NCBI GenBank assembly: GCA_015069495.1
Contig: SVIN01000019.1
Location: 1-33,092, forward strand
From: Clostridiales bacterium
GTDB lineage: Bacteria; Bacillota; Clostridia; Christensenellales; Borkfalkiaceae
Direction: 5' to 3'
Length of the DNA: 33,092 nt
Part shown: positions 1 to 8,927 of the stretch, piece by piece
How the letters are laid out: each line of letters begins with the position of its first letter
How positions within the stretch are numbered: the first letter of the stretch is position 1
The notes under the pieces: model-generated
Told to the model about the DNA's origin: nothing
Database searches by the model: none
What the model saw: the letters and a program-made list of their open reading frames with translations, nothing else
Made by a program: the position numbers and the translations under genes

Positions 1-262
1 CAAAACCACCGAAGCCACCGCCGCCGAAACCGCCCATACCGGGGTGTTCCAACTCGTAATCGTACGCCGCGCGCTTTTGTTGGTCGGACAGCGTTTCATG
101 TGCTTCGTTGACTTCTTTGAATTTTTCCGCCGCTACTTCATCGCCTTGATTGCGGTCGGGATGGTATTTCATCGCCAACTTTCTGTAAGCGGATTTTATT
201 TGTTCCGGTGTAGCGTTTTTCTCCACGCCGAGAATGTCGTAATAGTTCTTTTTATCTGCCAT
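1..262 (-). CDS. dnaJ: DnaJ (Hsp40) co-chaperone, N-terminal part only
   Basis: This is the start of the Hsp40 co-chaperone that delivers unfolded clients to DnaK and stimulates its ATPase in the cytoplasm. The visible 87 codons begin [13 protein letters not shown] and contain a complete J domain with the HPD tripeptide (YHPDRNQGD) needed for DnaK stimulation. A Gly/Phe-rich stretch ([13 protein letters not shown]) follows and runs off the left edge, so the zinc-finger and C-terminal substrate domains are not visible. The ATG at 262 is preceded by AGAGGT at good spacing. It lies downstream of dnaK on the same strand, separated by about 240 bases that hold a hairpin array. The dnaK-dnaJ order is standard for Bacillota. 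Confidence 0.95.
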   Translation of the reverse strand, partial: MADKKNYYDILGVEKNATPEQIKSAYRKLAMKYHPDRNQGDEVAAEKFKEVNEAHETLSDQQKRAAYDYELEHPGMGGFGGGGFGGF

Positions 263-280
263 AAATTTACCTCTGCGATT

Positions 281-450
281 GTGAATTGCGCATTCGCGCG
301 TGAATCGCCTATCGGCATGAATTGCATTGCCCCGCAATGCGTTGCGGAATCATTGCCACAACGGCAACATCGTTGCCTATTCACGAAACCCAAAGTTTCA
401 ATTCACGAAAACGCTCTTTTCAATTCACGACGGCACAGCCGTCAATTCAC
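281..450. repeat. Array of short hairpins separated by GTGAATTG-type spacers (dnaK-dnaJ intergenic)
   Basis: The stretch begins with GTGAATTG (281-288) and ends with its inverse CAATTCAC (443-450). CAATTCAC-type motifs recur at about 378, 399, 421 and 443, close to a 22-base period. On the left, GTGAAT-type motifs lie at 281, 300 and 317 in the opposite orientation. Between them sit small palindromes with different stems: CGC/GCG, GCC/GGC, CATTGC-CCC-GCAATG (325-339), GGCAAC-ATC-GTTGCC (363-377), AAAC/GTTT, AAAA/TTTT and ACGGC-ACA-GCCGT. The spacer is conserved while the stems vary but stay paired. Function unknown; it would be transcribed as part of a dnaK-dnaJ message if the operon is continuous. 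Confidence 0.8.
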
Positions 451-465
451 TATTATAGCGTAAGA

Positions 466-486
466 GGGTTTGGAGACACCAAACCC
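466..486 (-). terminator. Hairpin just after dnaK stop (weak terminator or processing/stabilising stem)
   Basis: GGGTTTGG (466-473) and CCAAACCC (479-486) form a perfect 8-bp stem about 20 bases after the dnaK stop. On the minus strand it is followed by TCTTACGC rather than a clean U run, so termination would be inefficient. It may instead protect the dnaK 3' end. A TATAAT-like hexamer follows on the minus strand (452-457), so dnaJ might also have a weak promoter of its own, though no good -35 is seen. Confidence 0.45.
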
Positions 487-504
487 TATTCCGCGTATTA
501 TTTT

Positions 505-2348
<1,844 letters not shown>

Positions 2349-2403
2349 TGTAACCCACAAAAACAGCGTTTAAACACAAAAAGATAAAAATTTTTTAAAG
2401 AAA

Positions 2404-2432
2404 GAAGCTGAACCCCATAAGAGCTCAGCTTC
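2404..2432 (-). terminator. Terminator of the MACPF gene
   Basis: GAAGCTGA (2404-2411) pairs with TCAGCTTC (2425-2432). Read on the minus strand, the stem is followed by TTTCTTTAAAAAATTTTT. It lies about 60 bases beyond the stop codon of the MACPF gene and ahead of dnaK, so it should separate the two units. Confidence 0.7.
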
Positions 2433-2491
2433 ACGCGTTTAAATGGTTATGATATTACCTAACATCACGCGATAAAAAATAGAGTAGTTGT

Positions 2492-5400
2492 TTAGTTTGG
2501 TACCTCAACCAAAAAAGCATACACAGTTGTAGGACCAACAGATAAATCATTCCACCGCCCATTGTAATTCTCTAAATAAAACTCTATTCCGCCATTATTG
2601 TTTGGCTCTCCTTCACCCCAATTACTGTAAACAAATTCCTCACCAGTTACCCATTTCCACTCACCAGATGTAGATTCTGCACCAAGCCAGCAACCGCCAA
2701 TCACTACCTCATTAAGAAGTTGACTAACAATTTCATTTTCCTCAGCAGAAGTGATTACCGCAAGAGTACCTCCCATATTTTGCGCATAAGCATTGGCATC
2801 ATACCAACTTAATGTTCCCGATATTAAATAATACGTATGGCAATCATAGCTAATACTGCCCCTATTGATAAGATTCGTTGAACCATTATTTCCAGAAATA
2901 CCATCTACTGCATTATTCCCAAAGTCATGGTATATAACACCATAGTTAATACCTATACCAATGCCATTTACTGGATTATTTGACCCAGTATCACCCTTTA
3001 AGCCTGCTGCGCCGCCTACGCCATAAACCCGTCCATCGCCACCGCGACCGCCGTTACCGCCTGAACCACCGCCACAACGCCAAACAGTTCCTAAAGAATT
3101 GTAGTAATTACCGCCTTTACCACCTTTACCACCGTTACCGCCGTTGCCGCCGTCACCATAGACACCATTCAACACCTTGGCACAATTGTTAACGTCGTTT
3201 AATATTCCTATAATAGCTAATCCCGCAGCCCCGCCGTTACCGCCGTTACCGCCGTTACCACCTTTTCCGCCATAATTCTTATTACCATCTTTCCCACCAG
3301 TAAGAATATTCACTACTGTTTTACCAGTAGAACCGATTTGGCCATCGCCGCCACGGGCACCATTACCACCGTTACCGCCTTTTATAATCACTTCTCCAGC
3401 ATTTACGTTAAGTTGATTTACTTGGATGGCTGCACCACCGCTGCCACCATTACCGCCATTACCGCCGTTCTCACCCGCATTGACACCAAAATAGCCAATC
3501 TGCCCGTTACCGCCATTACCACCCGTAATGCTCAACGCACCCACCATATCAACTGTTAAAGTACCAACGGACATAGCCATTCCACCATTACCGCCAGCAC
3601 CACCAGTCACTGTTGCGCTGATACCATGACCACCAACAATTATAAATTCGTCTCCATTGATGGTCATATTTTTGTTATTTGCCAAAACAGCTACTTGACC
3701 GCTTGCCCCAGCCATACTGCCGTTTCCACCTTTGATATATGCTTTATTAATAATATTCAGCGTAATATTTTCACTTTGCACCGCACTGAAATCCAAGGCA
3801 ACATGTCCAGTCTTCGCCTCATATGCAAAACTGTCAAATTCCACAAAGATATCTGTATCCCAATGCTGATTAAAGACGATAGACATGTTTTCAAAATGAT
3901 TTATCTTCAATTGGCCGCTTCTATCCTTTTGGTAATATCCACCCTTGAAAATTACTTTTTCCACGGGTACACCGTTAATCATAGGATATACCGTCAACAC
4001 TCCATCCACAAAATCAATACCATTTGCATTTTGCTCATAGGAAACCCCTGCCAAACTTGCCGAAGTATACGTTTGAAGTCCTGCAAAGTTTACTGTCAAA
4101 ATACCGCGTTCTTCGTCAAACGTAACCGATTCGCTGTACAAACTGCTGATTTTATCTTTCAAAGCATAATATTGCTCATCACATTGCGAATAGAAGTATT
4201 CATTGAGGATATTTTTCGTTTCTTCATATTCACTTCCAAGGAAATCCCATACCAATACCAAGCTTTCGTTAGGTACGTCAATCAAAACACAATTATCGTC
4301 ATTCAAACCTGCTGCCCATACTTCACAAGCGGATGAGAAAGCATCCAACGATGTAGCACCGCTCACGCCCTGCGCCGCACCGCCGATTGCCGTCGCTGTG
4401 AATTTCGATTGCAAACTTTCATTGGTCGTGCTTACAAAATCACTCGTTTTGGCTGTTGTACTATTAGAGGTATCTACACCAAGCTCAACCCCATAAACCG
4501 TACCGCTGATTCCTGCGGAAATTGTATTTTTGATATTAGTTCCAAACATTTCTTCCGCAGTTGCTTTATTGGTCAACAGTTCGTAATGCGCATTAAACTT
4601 CGCACCATAAATCCCCGCCGTAACAATATGCGTACCATACTTCTTCACAAATTCACCTGCGCTCATGGTGCCATTAGCAACCCTGTTTGCGTCCGCCTTA
4701 AAGCTTACCGACAAGATTGAGGAAAGCTTTTCCGTATCATTGTAACCGTAAATTTCCTTTTGATTGCTGATATAGTAGTAATCCATATCATAGAAAATGG
4801 CTTTCGTTTCGTTGTAATTGCTCGCTTCGTATTCAGCCCCTACTTCAAACTCAAAACCTGCCGTAGCCTTGGCAACCTTTGCATAGCCTACAGAGGCGCT
4901 TACACTCGTCTTATTGTTAATATTAGACGTAATTTTGTTCAAATAGGTATCCAACCCTTCAGCATAAGTAACCACCGTTTGTTGTTTCTTAACACTAGTG
5001 TCATTAACCAAACGAAGGCGGTTAAACAACGTTTCATCAAAAATTTTGGTCGTACCGTCTGCAAATTCGGTATATCCGCCCGTCAACAAGTTGACAGCAT
5101 CCCCGACGCCACGTGTACCTACAACCGTTTCCCCTGCAATTTCATAAGTATATACACTTGACCAAACGGAATTTACGTAATCGCCTGCAGGGTCCGCCAC
5201 CGCTTGAATATATACGTACAAATATTTATTTCCTGCAAAATATTCTTCCACGTTCATCATTGTGGTATTTACATCCACGTACACATCTTGAGGTAAAATA
5301 TGTACCGCGTAATATTCTGCATTTGCAACGTTATTCCAAACAATGCTGGTATCGTCTGCCGCTTGTACCGCAGGCGTTGCCAATCTGTTTTTAATCGTCT

Positions 5401-5947
5401 TTTTACATACGCCACATACGCCATCCGCGCCTACTGCATGGTCGTCCGTTTTAGGAATAGAACGAGTTTCGGTGTGCGAAGTATCATTGCCACACACTCG
5501 AATTTGTTCCCCTTCAACTGCACAAGTAGCCTCTTTCGTAGTTTCCCATGCGCCATAGTTATGCCCAAGCGGAGCAAACTCACGGGTTTCTTTGTGGGTA
5601 TTGTCAAATAAGCAAACGCGTTCTTCTACGCCTTTTTCTTCGCACGTTGCCTCTTTTGCTACTTTCCAAACGTCATAACTGTGCCCCGTCGCCTTGATAG
5701 GGCTGGTATGAACGTCTCCGCAATAATAACAAGTATAGGTCATAACGCCTTCATTTTCACAAGTCGGCTGTTGCGTAATAACCCCAACGCCGTACATGTG
5801 ACCGCGCGCAGAAACTTCCGTATAGGTATTATACCCGCAATACGAGCACATAACGTACGCCAACCAACCCGCTTCTGTGCAAGTAGGCTCTTTTTGTTCA
5901 TGAGAAACAATATCGTGCGAAATCATCGCAATTGTTTCCGTCTTCAC
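2492..5947 (-). CDS. MACPF/CDC-like pore-forming domain protein with C-type lectin tail (3' piece of an interrupted gene)
   Basis: About 1151 residues, in the same frame as the signal-peptide piece at 6026-6442 and separated from it only by one TGA. Order: four or more Cys-pair repeats (TC...G...Y.C..C pattern, residues 1-185), a short beta-type linker, then a MACPF core (about 270-600). The core carries the family signature KKYGTHIVTAGIYGA near residue 436. A Gly/Asn-rich segment (GGNGGNGG, about 735-980) follows, then a C-type lectin fold (about 1035-1151) with the calcium/sugar motifs EPN and WND and the WLGA block. The family forms membrane pores or acts in adhesion, and the lectin tail suggests glycan targeting (inference). 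The frame opens at a GTG (5947) with no good ribosome site, so independent translation is doubtful. Confidence 0.8.
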   Translation of the reverse strand: MKTETIAMISHDIVSHEQKEPTCTEAGWLAYVMCSYCGYNTYTEVSARGHMYGVGVITQQPTCENEGVMTYTCYYCGDVHTSPIKATGHSYDVWKVAKEATCEEKGVEERVCLFDNTHKETREFAPLGHNYGAWETTKEATCAVEGEQIRVCGNDTSHTETRSIPKTDDHAVGADGVCGVCKKTIKNRLATPAVQAADDTSIVWNNVANAEYYAVHILPQDVYVDVNTTMMNVEEYFAGNKYLYVYIQAVADPAGDYVNSVWSSVYTYEIAGETVVGTRGVGDAVNLLTGGYTEFADGTTKIFDETLFNRLRLVNDTSVKKQQTVVTYAEGLDTYLNKITSNINNKTSVSASVGYAKVAKATAGFEFEVGAEYEASNYNETKAIFYDMDYYYISNQKEIYGYNDTEKLSSILSVSFKADANRVANGTMSAGEFVKKYGTHIVTAGIYGAKFNAHYELLTNKATAEEMFGTNIKNTISAGISGTVYGVELGVDTSNSTTAKTSDFVSTTNESLQSKFTATAIGGAAQGVSGATSLDAFSSACEVWAAGLNDDNCVLIDVPNESLVLVWDFLGSEYEETKNILNEYFYSQCDEQYYALKDKISSLYSESVTFDEERGILTVNFAGLQTYTSASLAGVSYEQNANGIDFVDGVLTVYPMINGVPVEKVIFKGGYYQKDRSGQLKINHFENMSIVFNQHWDTDIFVEFDSFAYEAKTGHVALDFSAVQSENITLNIINKAYIKGGNGSMAGASGQVAVLANNKNMTINGDEFIIVGGHGISATVTGGAGGNGGMAMSVGTLTVDMVGALSITGGNGGNGQIGYFGVNAGENGGNGGNGGSGGAAIQVNQLNVNAGEVIIKGGNGGNGARGGDGQIGSTGKTVVNILTGGKDGNKNYGGKGGNGGNGGNGGAAGLAIIGILNDVNNCAKVLNGVYGDGGNGGNGGKGGKGGNYYNSLGTVWRCGGGSGGNGGRGGDGRVYGVGGAAGLKGDTGSNNPVNGIGIGINYGVIYHDFGNNAVDGISGNNGSTNLINRGSISYDCHTYYLISGTLSWYDANAYAQNMGGTLAVITSAEENEIVSQLLNEVVIGGCWLGAESTSGEWKWVTGEEFVYSNWGEGEPNNNGGIEFYLENYNGRWNDLSVGPTTVYAFLVEVPN

Positions 5948-6025
5948 TTCTTCACAATTTTCACAAAAATAAGATTTGATACCTTCATATATACACGTCG
6001 GTTCTTGCGTAATTTGCGCTTCGCC

Positions 6026-6442
6026 TCACATGTGAACGTGGTCGCTTTCAGGCAATCCGCAAACTGTACATTCTTTGTTGTAATAAACGTGGTCAACCGT
6101 CGCCACGCTTTCCGTACGCACTTCATCACACGTTGAACATGTATAGGATATTTCACCTACTTCTGTACAAGTAGCGGGAACCGTGATGACGCCTTCCCCC
6201 CAAGTATGCGTGTGTGAGGGAGTTTCGCTTGCGTCACTTTCCTGCTCGCTAGAGGGTAAAATGCTTACAAGACTGTCCTGCCCGCTATTTGTGTTTGGAT
6301 TACCGCTATTGGGCGTAATTACCACCCCGCCGCTACCGTTCGGGTCAACGTTCACACCGTTACAAGCCGCGAAACCGCCTGCTCCAATACAAAGCGTCAA
6401 AACAGAAAGTAGCATTGTTGCCAATTTTTTGAAGCCTTTCAT
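6026..6442 (-). CDS. Lipoprotein signal peptide and first Cys-repeat of the MACPF-lectin protein (5' piece, ends at in-frame TGA)
   Basis: 138 residues. It starts with a lipoprotein signal (KK, hydrophobic stretch, lipobox GGFAAC with Cys27), then a Ser/Asn/Gly-rich spacer and the first Cys-pair repeats. It ends at TGA (6028-6026) directly before GEAQIT. Aligning SHTHTWGEGVIT in this piece with DHVHM-stop-GEAQIT shows the stop falls where the repeat has Trp, so TGG to TGA is the simplest explanation. Everything beyond continues in frame into the MACPF piece; full length would be about 1316 residues. The start has GGAGGTG upstream and a consensus promoter. As it stands this would yield only a short secreted lipoprotein stub. 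Confidence 0.85.
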   Translation of the reverse strand: MKGFKKLATMLLSVLTLCIGAGGFAACNGVNVDPNGSGGVVITPNSGNPNTNSGQDSLVSILPSSEQESDASETPSHTHTWGEGVITVPATCTEVGEISYTCSTCDEVRTESVATVDHVYYNKECTVCGLPESDHVHM

Positions 6443-6468
6443 AAAGACACCTCCACATTTTTAATATC

Positions 6469-6526
6469 TAATGTATACATTATATAACGTAAAAATCTAT
6501 TTGTCAAGGATTTTTTGTAATATAAT
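6469..6526. promoter_or_regulatory. Divergent promoter and operator region between MACPF gene and regulator
   Basis: Minus strand, for the MACPF gene: TTGACA (6502-6507), 17 bases, TATAAT (6479-6484). The perfect 14-base palindrome TAATGTATACATTA (6469-6482) overlaps this -10. Plus strand, for the regulator: TATAAT (6521-6526) with a less convincing -35 (TTGTCA at 6501, only 14 bases away). The string ATCTAATGTA occurs twice (about 6467 and 6537), and both -10 boxes read TATAATGTA. This is what an autoregulated Cro/CI-type switch would look like; binding itself is inference. Confidence 0.75.
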
Positions 6527-6559
6527 GTAAATATTATCTAATGTAGAGGTGATATAATC

Positions 6560-6760
6560 ATGAAATTGCGCATATTGGAGATATTAAAGGAAAAAGGCAA
6601 GAGTAAATATTGGCTGTATATTCAACTGGGTTTGAGCTACCAAAATTTCAACAAGCTTGTCAACAACCAAACCAACGGTATCAAGTTTGAAAATTTGAAA
6701 GCATTGTGTGATATCCTTGAATGTACTCCCAACGACTTATTTGAAGAATATCACAAGTAA
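6560..6760 (+). CDS. Small Cro/CI-type helix-turn-helix regulator
   Basis: 66 residues, essentially one HTH DNA-binding domain (MKLRILEILKEKGKSKYWLY..., KLVNNQTNGIKFENLKALCDILEC, ending PNDLFEEYHK). It matches the short XRE/HTH_26 class that represses its own promoter in many Bacillota. AGAGGTGAT precedes the ATG at good distance. It is divergent from the MACPF-lectin gene and the two share a 117-base promoter region with a palindrome, so it is the likely regulator of that gene. No second sensory domain is present. Confidence 0.88.
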   Translation: MKLRILEILKEKGKSKYWLYIQLGLSYQNFNKLVNNQTNGIKFENLKALCDILECTPNDLFEEYHK

Positions 6761-6762
6761 AA

Positions 6763-6789
6763 GGCGACGGAAATCATCCGCCGCCTTTC
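6763..6789. terminator. Terminator after the HTH regulator (probably bidirectional)
   Basis: GGCGACGG (6763-6770) pairs with CCGCCGCC (6778-6785) with one mismatch, followed by TTTCT. It begins right after the regulator's TAA and lies between convergent genes, so it can also serve the SDR gene on the minus strand. Confidence 0.75.
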
Positions 6790-6804
6790 TCTATTCAATA
6801 CATA

Positions 6805-7566
6805 TTACGGTCTTAAACCGCTGCCGCCTTGCAAGGTTATCGTTTCGCCCGTGACGAAGCTCGCTTCGTCACTGCACAAGAATACGCACATTCCGCCAAC
6901 GTCCTTTTCAGGGTCGGCAAATCTGCCCATGGGCACGCCCTTAATCGTTTGCTCGTAACGTTCGGGGTATTCTTCCTTGAACTTCTGCAAACCTTCGGTC
7001 ATGGCAAGGGGACAAATCACGTTCACGCGTACACCGTCAGGCGCCCATTCGGTTGCCGCAACACGCGACAGACCGCGGATACCTTCCTTTGCCGCCGCAT
7101 AGGACGATTGTGCGATACGCCCAAACAAGCCCGCGCCGCTGGCGAAATTCACCACCGCGCCCTTGGTTTCTTTCAGGTAAGGATACGCCTTTTGCATGTA
7201 GAAGAAGGTCGCATAAATCCCCGAATAAATCGCCAAATCCAAATCCTCTTTGGTATGGTCGACGAGCATTTTGCCCGACGAGGATGCCTGCGCGTTGTTG
7301 ATAACCGCGTCTATCTTGCCAAAACGTTCCACCGTCTTGTCGATAACGTTTTGAATTGCCGCCTCATCCGCGCCGTCTGCCGTCACGCACAATACTTCAC
7401 AACCGTATGCCGTTTCCAATTTTTCCTTTGCGGAAAGTAAAGTCGATTCTGTTCTGCCCGTAATCACCAACTTCGCACCCGCTTTTGCAAAGGCTGTGGA
7501 CAAACCGAACCCGATACCTCTGCCGCCGCCTGTAATTATAACCACTTTATCTTGTAAACTTATCAT
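6805..7566 (-). CDS. SDR-family NAD(P)-dependent oxidoreductase
   Basis: 253 residues, the usual length of a classical short-chain dehydrogenase/reductase. Visible: the cofactor loop TGGGRGIG (12-19), the NNA motif as NNAQ (90-93), catalytic Ser143 in NFASGAG, and the Tyr156-x3-Lys160 pair in SYAAAK. The C-terminus FVTGETITLQGGSGL is typical of FabG-like members. It would reduce or oxidise a carbonyl/alcohol in the cytoplasm; the substrate cannot be told. A TAAGGAG ribosome site precedes the ATG, and a consensus promoter lies just upstream. It appears monocistronic. Confidence 0.93.
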   Translation of the reverse strand: MISLQDKVVIITGGGRGIGFGLSTAFAKAGAKLVITGRTESTLLSAKEKLETAYGCEVLCVTADGADEAAIQNVIDKTVERFGKIDAVINNAQASSSGKMLVDHTKEDLDLAIYSGIYATFFYMQKAYPYLKETKGAVVNFASGAGLFGRIAQSSYAAAKEGIRGLSRVAATEWAPDGVRVNVICPLAMTEGLQKFKEEYPERYEQTIKGVPMGRFADPEKDVGGMCVFLCSDEASFVTGETITLQGGSGLRP

Positions 7567-7599
7567 ATTTATTACTCCTTAATAAGATTCAGTATCGTT

Positions 7600-7628
7600 A
7601 TTATAGCACTATATTTTATATTTGTCAA
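7600..7628 (-). promoter_or_regulatory. Sigma-A promoter of the SDR gene
   Basis: Minus strand TTGACA (7623-7628), 17-base spacer, TATAAT (7600-7605). Both hexamers are consensus. Confidence 0.85.
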
Positions 7629-7672
7629 GGGGTTTTAGAAAAATTTTTTCCAATTTTTGAAAAAATTTTAAA

Positions 7673-7698
7673 CCGCGCCTCGTTTTCGCGAGGCGCGG
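7673..7698 (-). terminator. Terminator of the flavoprotein reductase gene
   Basis: CCGCGCCTCG (7673-7682) pairs perfectly with CGAGGCGCGG (7689-7698), followed on the minus strand by TTTAAAATTTTTTC. It starts a few bases after the stop at 7705. Confidence 0.9.
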
Positions 7699-7704
7699 TA
7701 TGTC

Positions 7705-8322
7705 TTATCTAATAAAGTTAGTCCAAATCTTCTTTTCGGTTTCAGGAGAAATCCCTGCTTCTTTTCCGAGTTCAATACACTTCAACAACCAAGCCATATT
7801 GTTACCCAATACGCGCATAGTCTGCAAACCTTCCGCATCCTGCGCCGCTTCTTCCGCGGTATTGCCGTGAATTTCATTCCAATAATTGGACGCTACGATG
7901 GGCATATTGTTGATGGTGAAATACTTGTTTATAACGTCAAAAGTCGTGCTTGCGCCCGCACGTCTGCAACTAACCACTGCCGCCGCAGGTTTGTACGCAA
8001 GATGCTTACCACCACTGTAAAATACGCGATCCATGAAGCTAACCAACGCACCCGCCGCCGATGCATAATACACGGGCGAACCGAATACGAAACCGTCAAA
8101 TTCCGCCGCCTTTTCCACGAACTCGTTCACACCGTCTTCAATGACGCACTTTTTCGTCTTTTTACAAATCCAACAGCCTTTGCAACCGCTGACCTGCTGT
8201 TTGCCAATCCAATAAATTTCCGTTTCCACACCGTTTGCGTTCAACGCCTTTGCAACTTCTGCAAGAGCGGTATAGGTGCAACCTTTTTCGTGGCAACTGC
8301 CGTTTACAAGTAATACTTTCAT
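7705..8322 (-). CDS. NADPH-dependent FMN reductase / iron-sulfur flavoprotein family
   Basis: 205 residues with a flavodoxin-like fold. The N-terminal strand and phosphate loop read KVLLVNGSCHEKGCTY, where FMN would bind. A Cys cluster CKGCWICKKTKKC (about residues 47-59) resembles the 4Fe-4S ligand motif of archaeal/clostridial iron-sulfur flavoproteins, followed by GSPVYYASAAGALVSFMDR. These are cytoplasmic electron-transfer or quinone/nitro-reducing enzymes, but the donor and acceptor here are unknown. An AGGAG precedes the ATG. It is a single gene with its own terminator. Confidence 0.88.
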   Translation of the reverse strand: MKVLLVNGSCHEKGCTYTALAEVAKALNANGVETEIYWIGKQQVSGCKGCWICKKTKKCVIEDGVNEFVEKAAEFDGFVFGSPVYYASAAGALVSFMDRVFYSGGKHLAYKPAAAVVSCRRAGASTTFDVINKYFTINNMPIVASNYWNEIHGNTAEEAAQDAEGLQTMRVLGNNMAWLLKCIELGKEAGISPETEKKIWTNFIR

Positions 8323-8415
8323 ATCGTTCTCCTATGTTATATATTTTCTATTTTATAAAATCCGTAAAATGCATAGATGTAAGCAGTTCAAGAAACCGCG
8401 AGCACACCGACGGAA

Positions 8416-8433
8416 GCATACACAATCGTATGC
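8416..8433. repeat. Hairpin in a GC-rich intergenic stretch
   Basis: GCATAC (8416-8421) and GTATGC (8428-8433) flank ACAATC. The surrounding bases 8395-8480 are richer in GCGAGC/GCGCGGAGCGACGAC-type sequence than other spacers here and contain no gene. It may be a decayed interspersed repeat; no second copy was seen in the window. Confidence 0.4.
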
Positions 8434-8483
8434 GAGCAAGGTGCGCGGAGCGACGACAAAGAAATGCACCGCATAGACGCGTT

Positions 8484-8927
8484 TTATTTTATGTTATAGT
8501 TGTCCTTTAACCAACTAATATCCGTGACCCAACCCTCAACTCTATTGCGTTGAAGATATTCTTCGTTCGTCTGCTGTAAAGCGTCGTGAAAATCCATTTG
8601 CGAACATTGATTCACACGCATGAAATGCTCCATCGCATCCATACCCCGCCCCATCAATTGTGTACGGCTGATGTGCTTCACCTCGTGACATTCACGGCAC
8701 AGCGCAATCACGTCTTCCAATTTCTGTAAAGCCCGCTCGTCGTCGTAACTCCACTTTTCATGCGCTTCCAACCTTCCCGACCGACCGCAAATCACACACC
8801 GACCCTTTGCACGAGCATACGCATCCTTGCGTACAATATCCCAATCAGCAGGTTTTAACACACTTCTTAAGTTACTGTACCAACATTCTTCAGGCACCAT
8901 TTCAAAAGTCAATTTATAACTTTTCAT
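8484..8927 (-). CDS. HNH endonuclease-like zinc-binding protein
   Basis: 147 residues from the ATG at 8927. The centre has the layout of an HNH nuclease: CVICG (first Cys pair), LEAHEKWSY (His of the beta-beta-alpha metal fold), then CRECHEVKH (second Cys pair plus His). Family members cut DNA in mobile elements, restriction or repair; some are of unknown function. An upstream in-frame start at 8951 would lie inside mutY. The chosen ATG overlaps the mutY stop by ATGA, which implies translational coupling and a shared message with mutY. No toxin partner or phage gene is nearby. Confidence 0.78.
   Translation of the reverse strand: MKSYKLTFEMVPEECWYSNLRSVLKPADWDIVRKDAYARAKGRCVICGRSGRLEAHEKWSYDDERALQKLEDVIALCRECHEVKHISRTQLMGRGMDAMEHFMRVNQCSQMDFHDALQQTNEEYLQRNRVEGWVTDISWLKDNYNIK

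Noticed and set aside
281-450. CRISPR array
   Set aside because: Repeats are only about 8 bases, spacers are self-palindromic, orientation flips in the middle and no cas genes are present.
2404-2432. Heat-shock operator upstream of dnaK
   Set aside because: The inverted repeat does not match CIRCE and fits better as the terminator of the gene upstream.
6026-6028. Genome-wide TGA to Trp code (code 4)
   Set aside because: mutY and the aldo/keto reductase end at TGA at natural lengths, the former with an ATGA overlap to the next gene, and other genes show no in-frame TGA.
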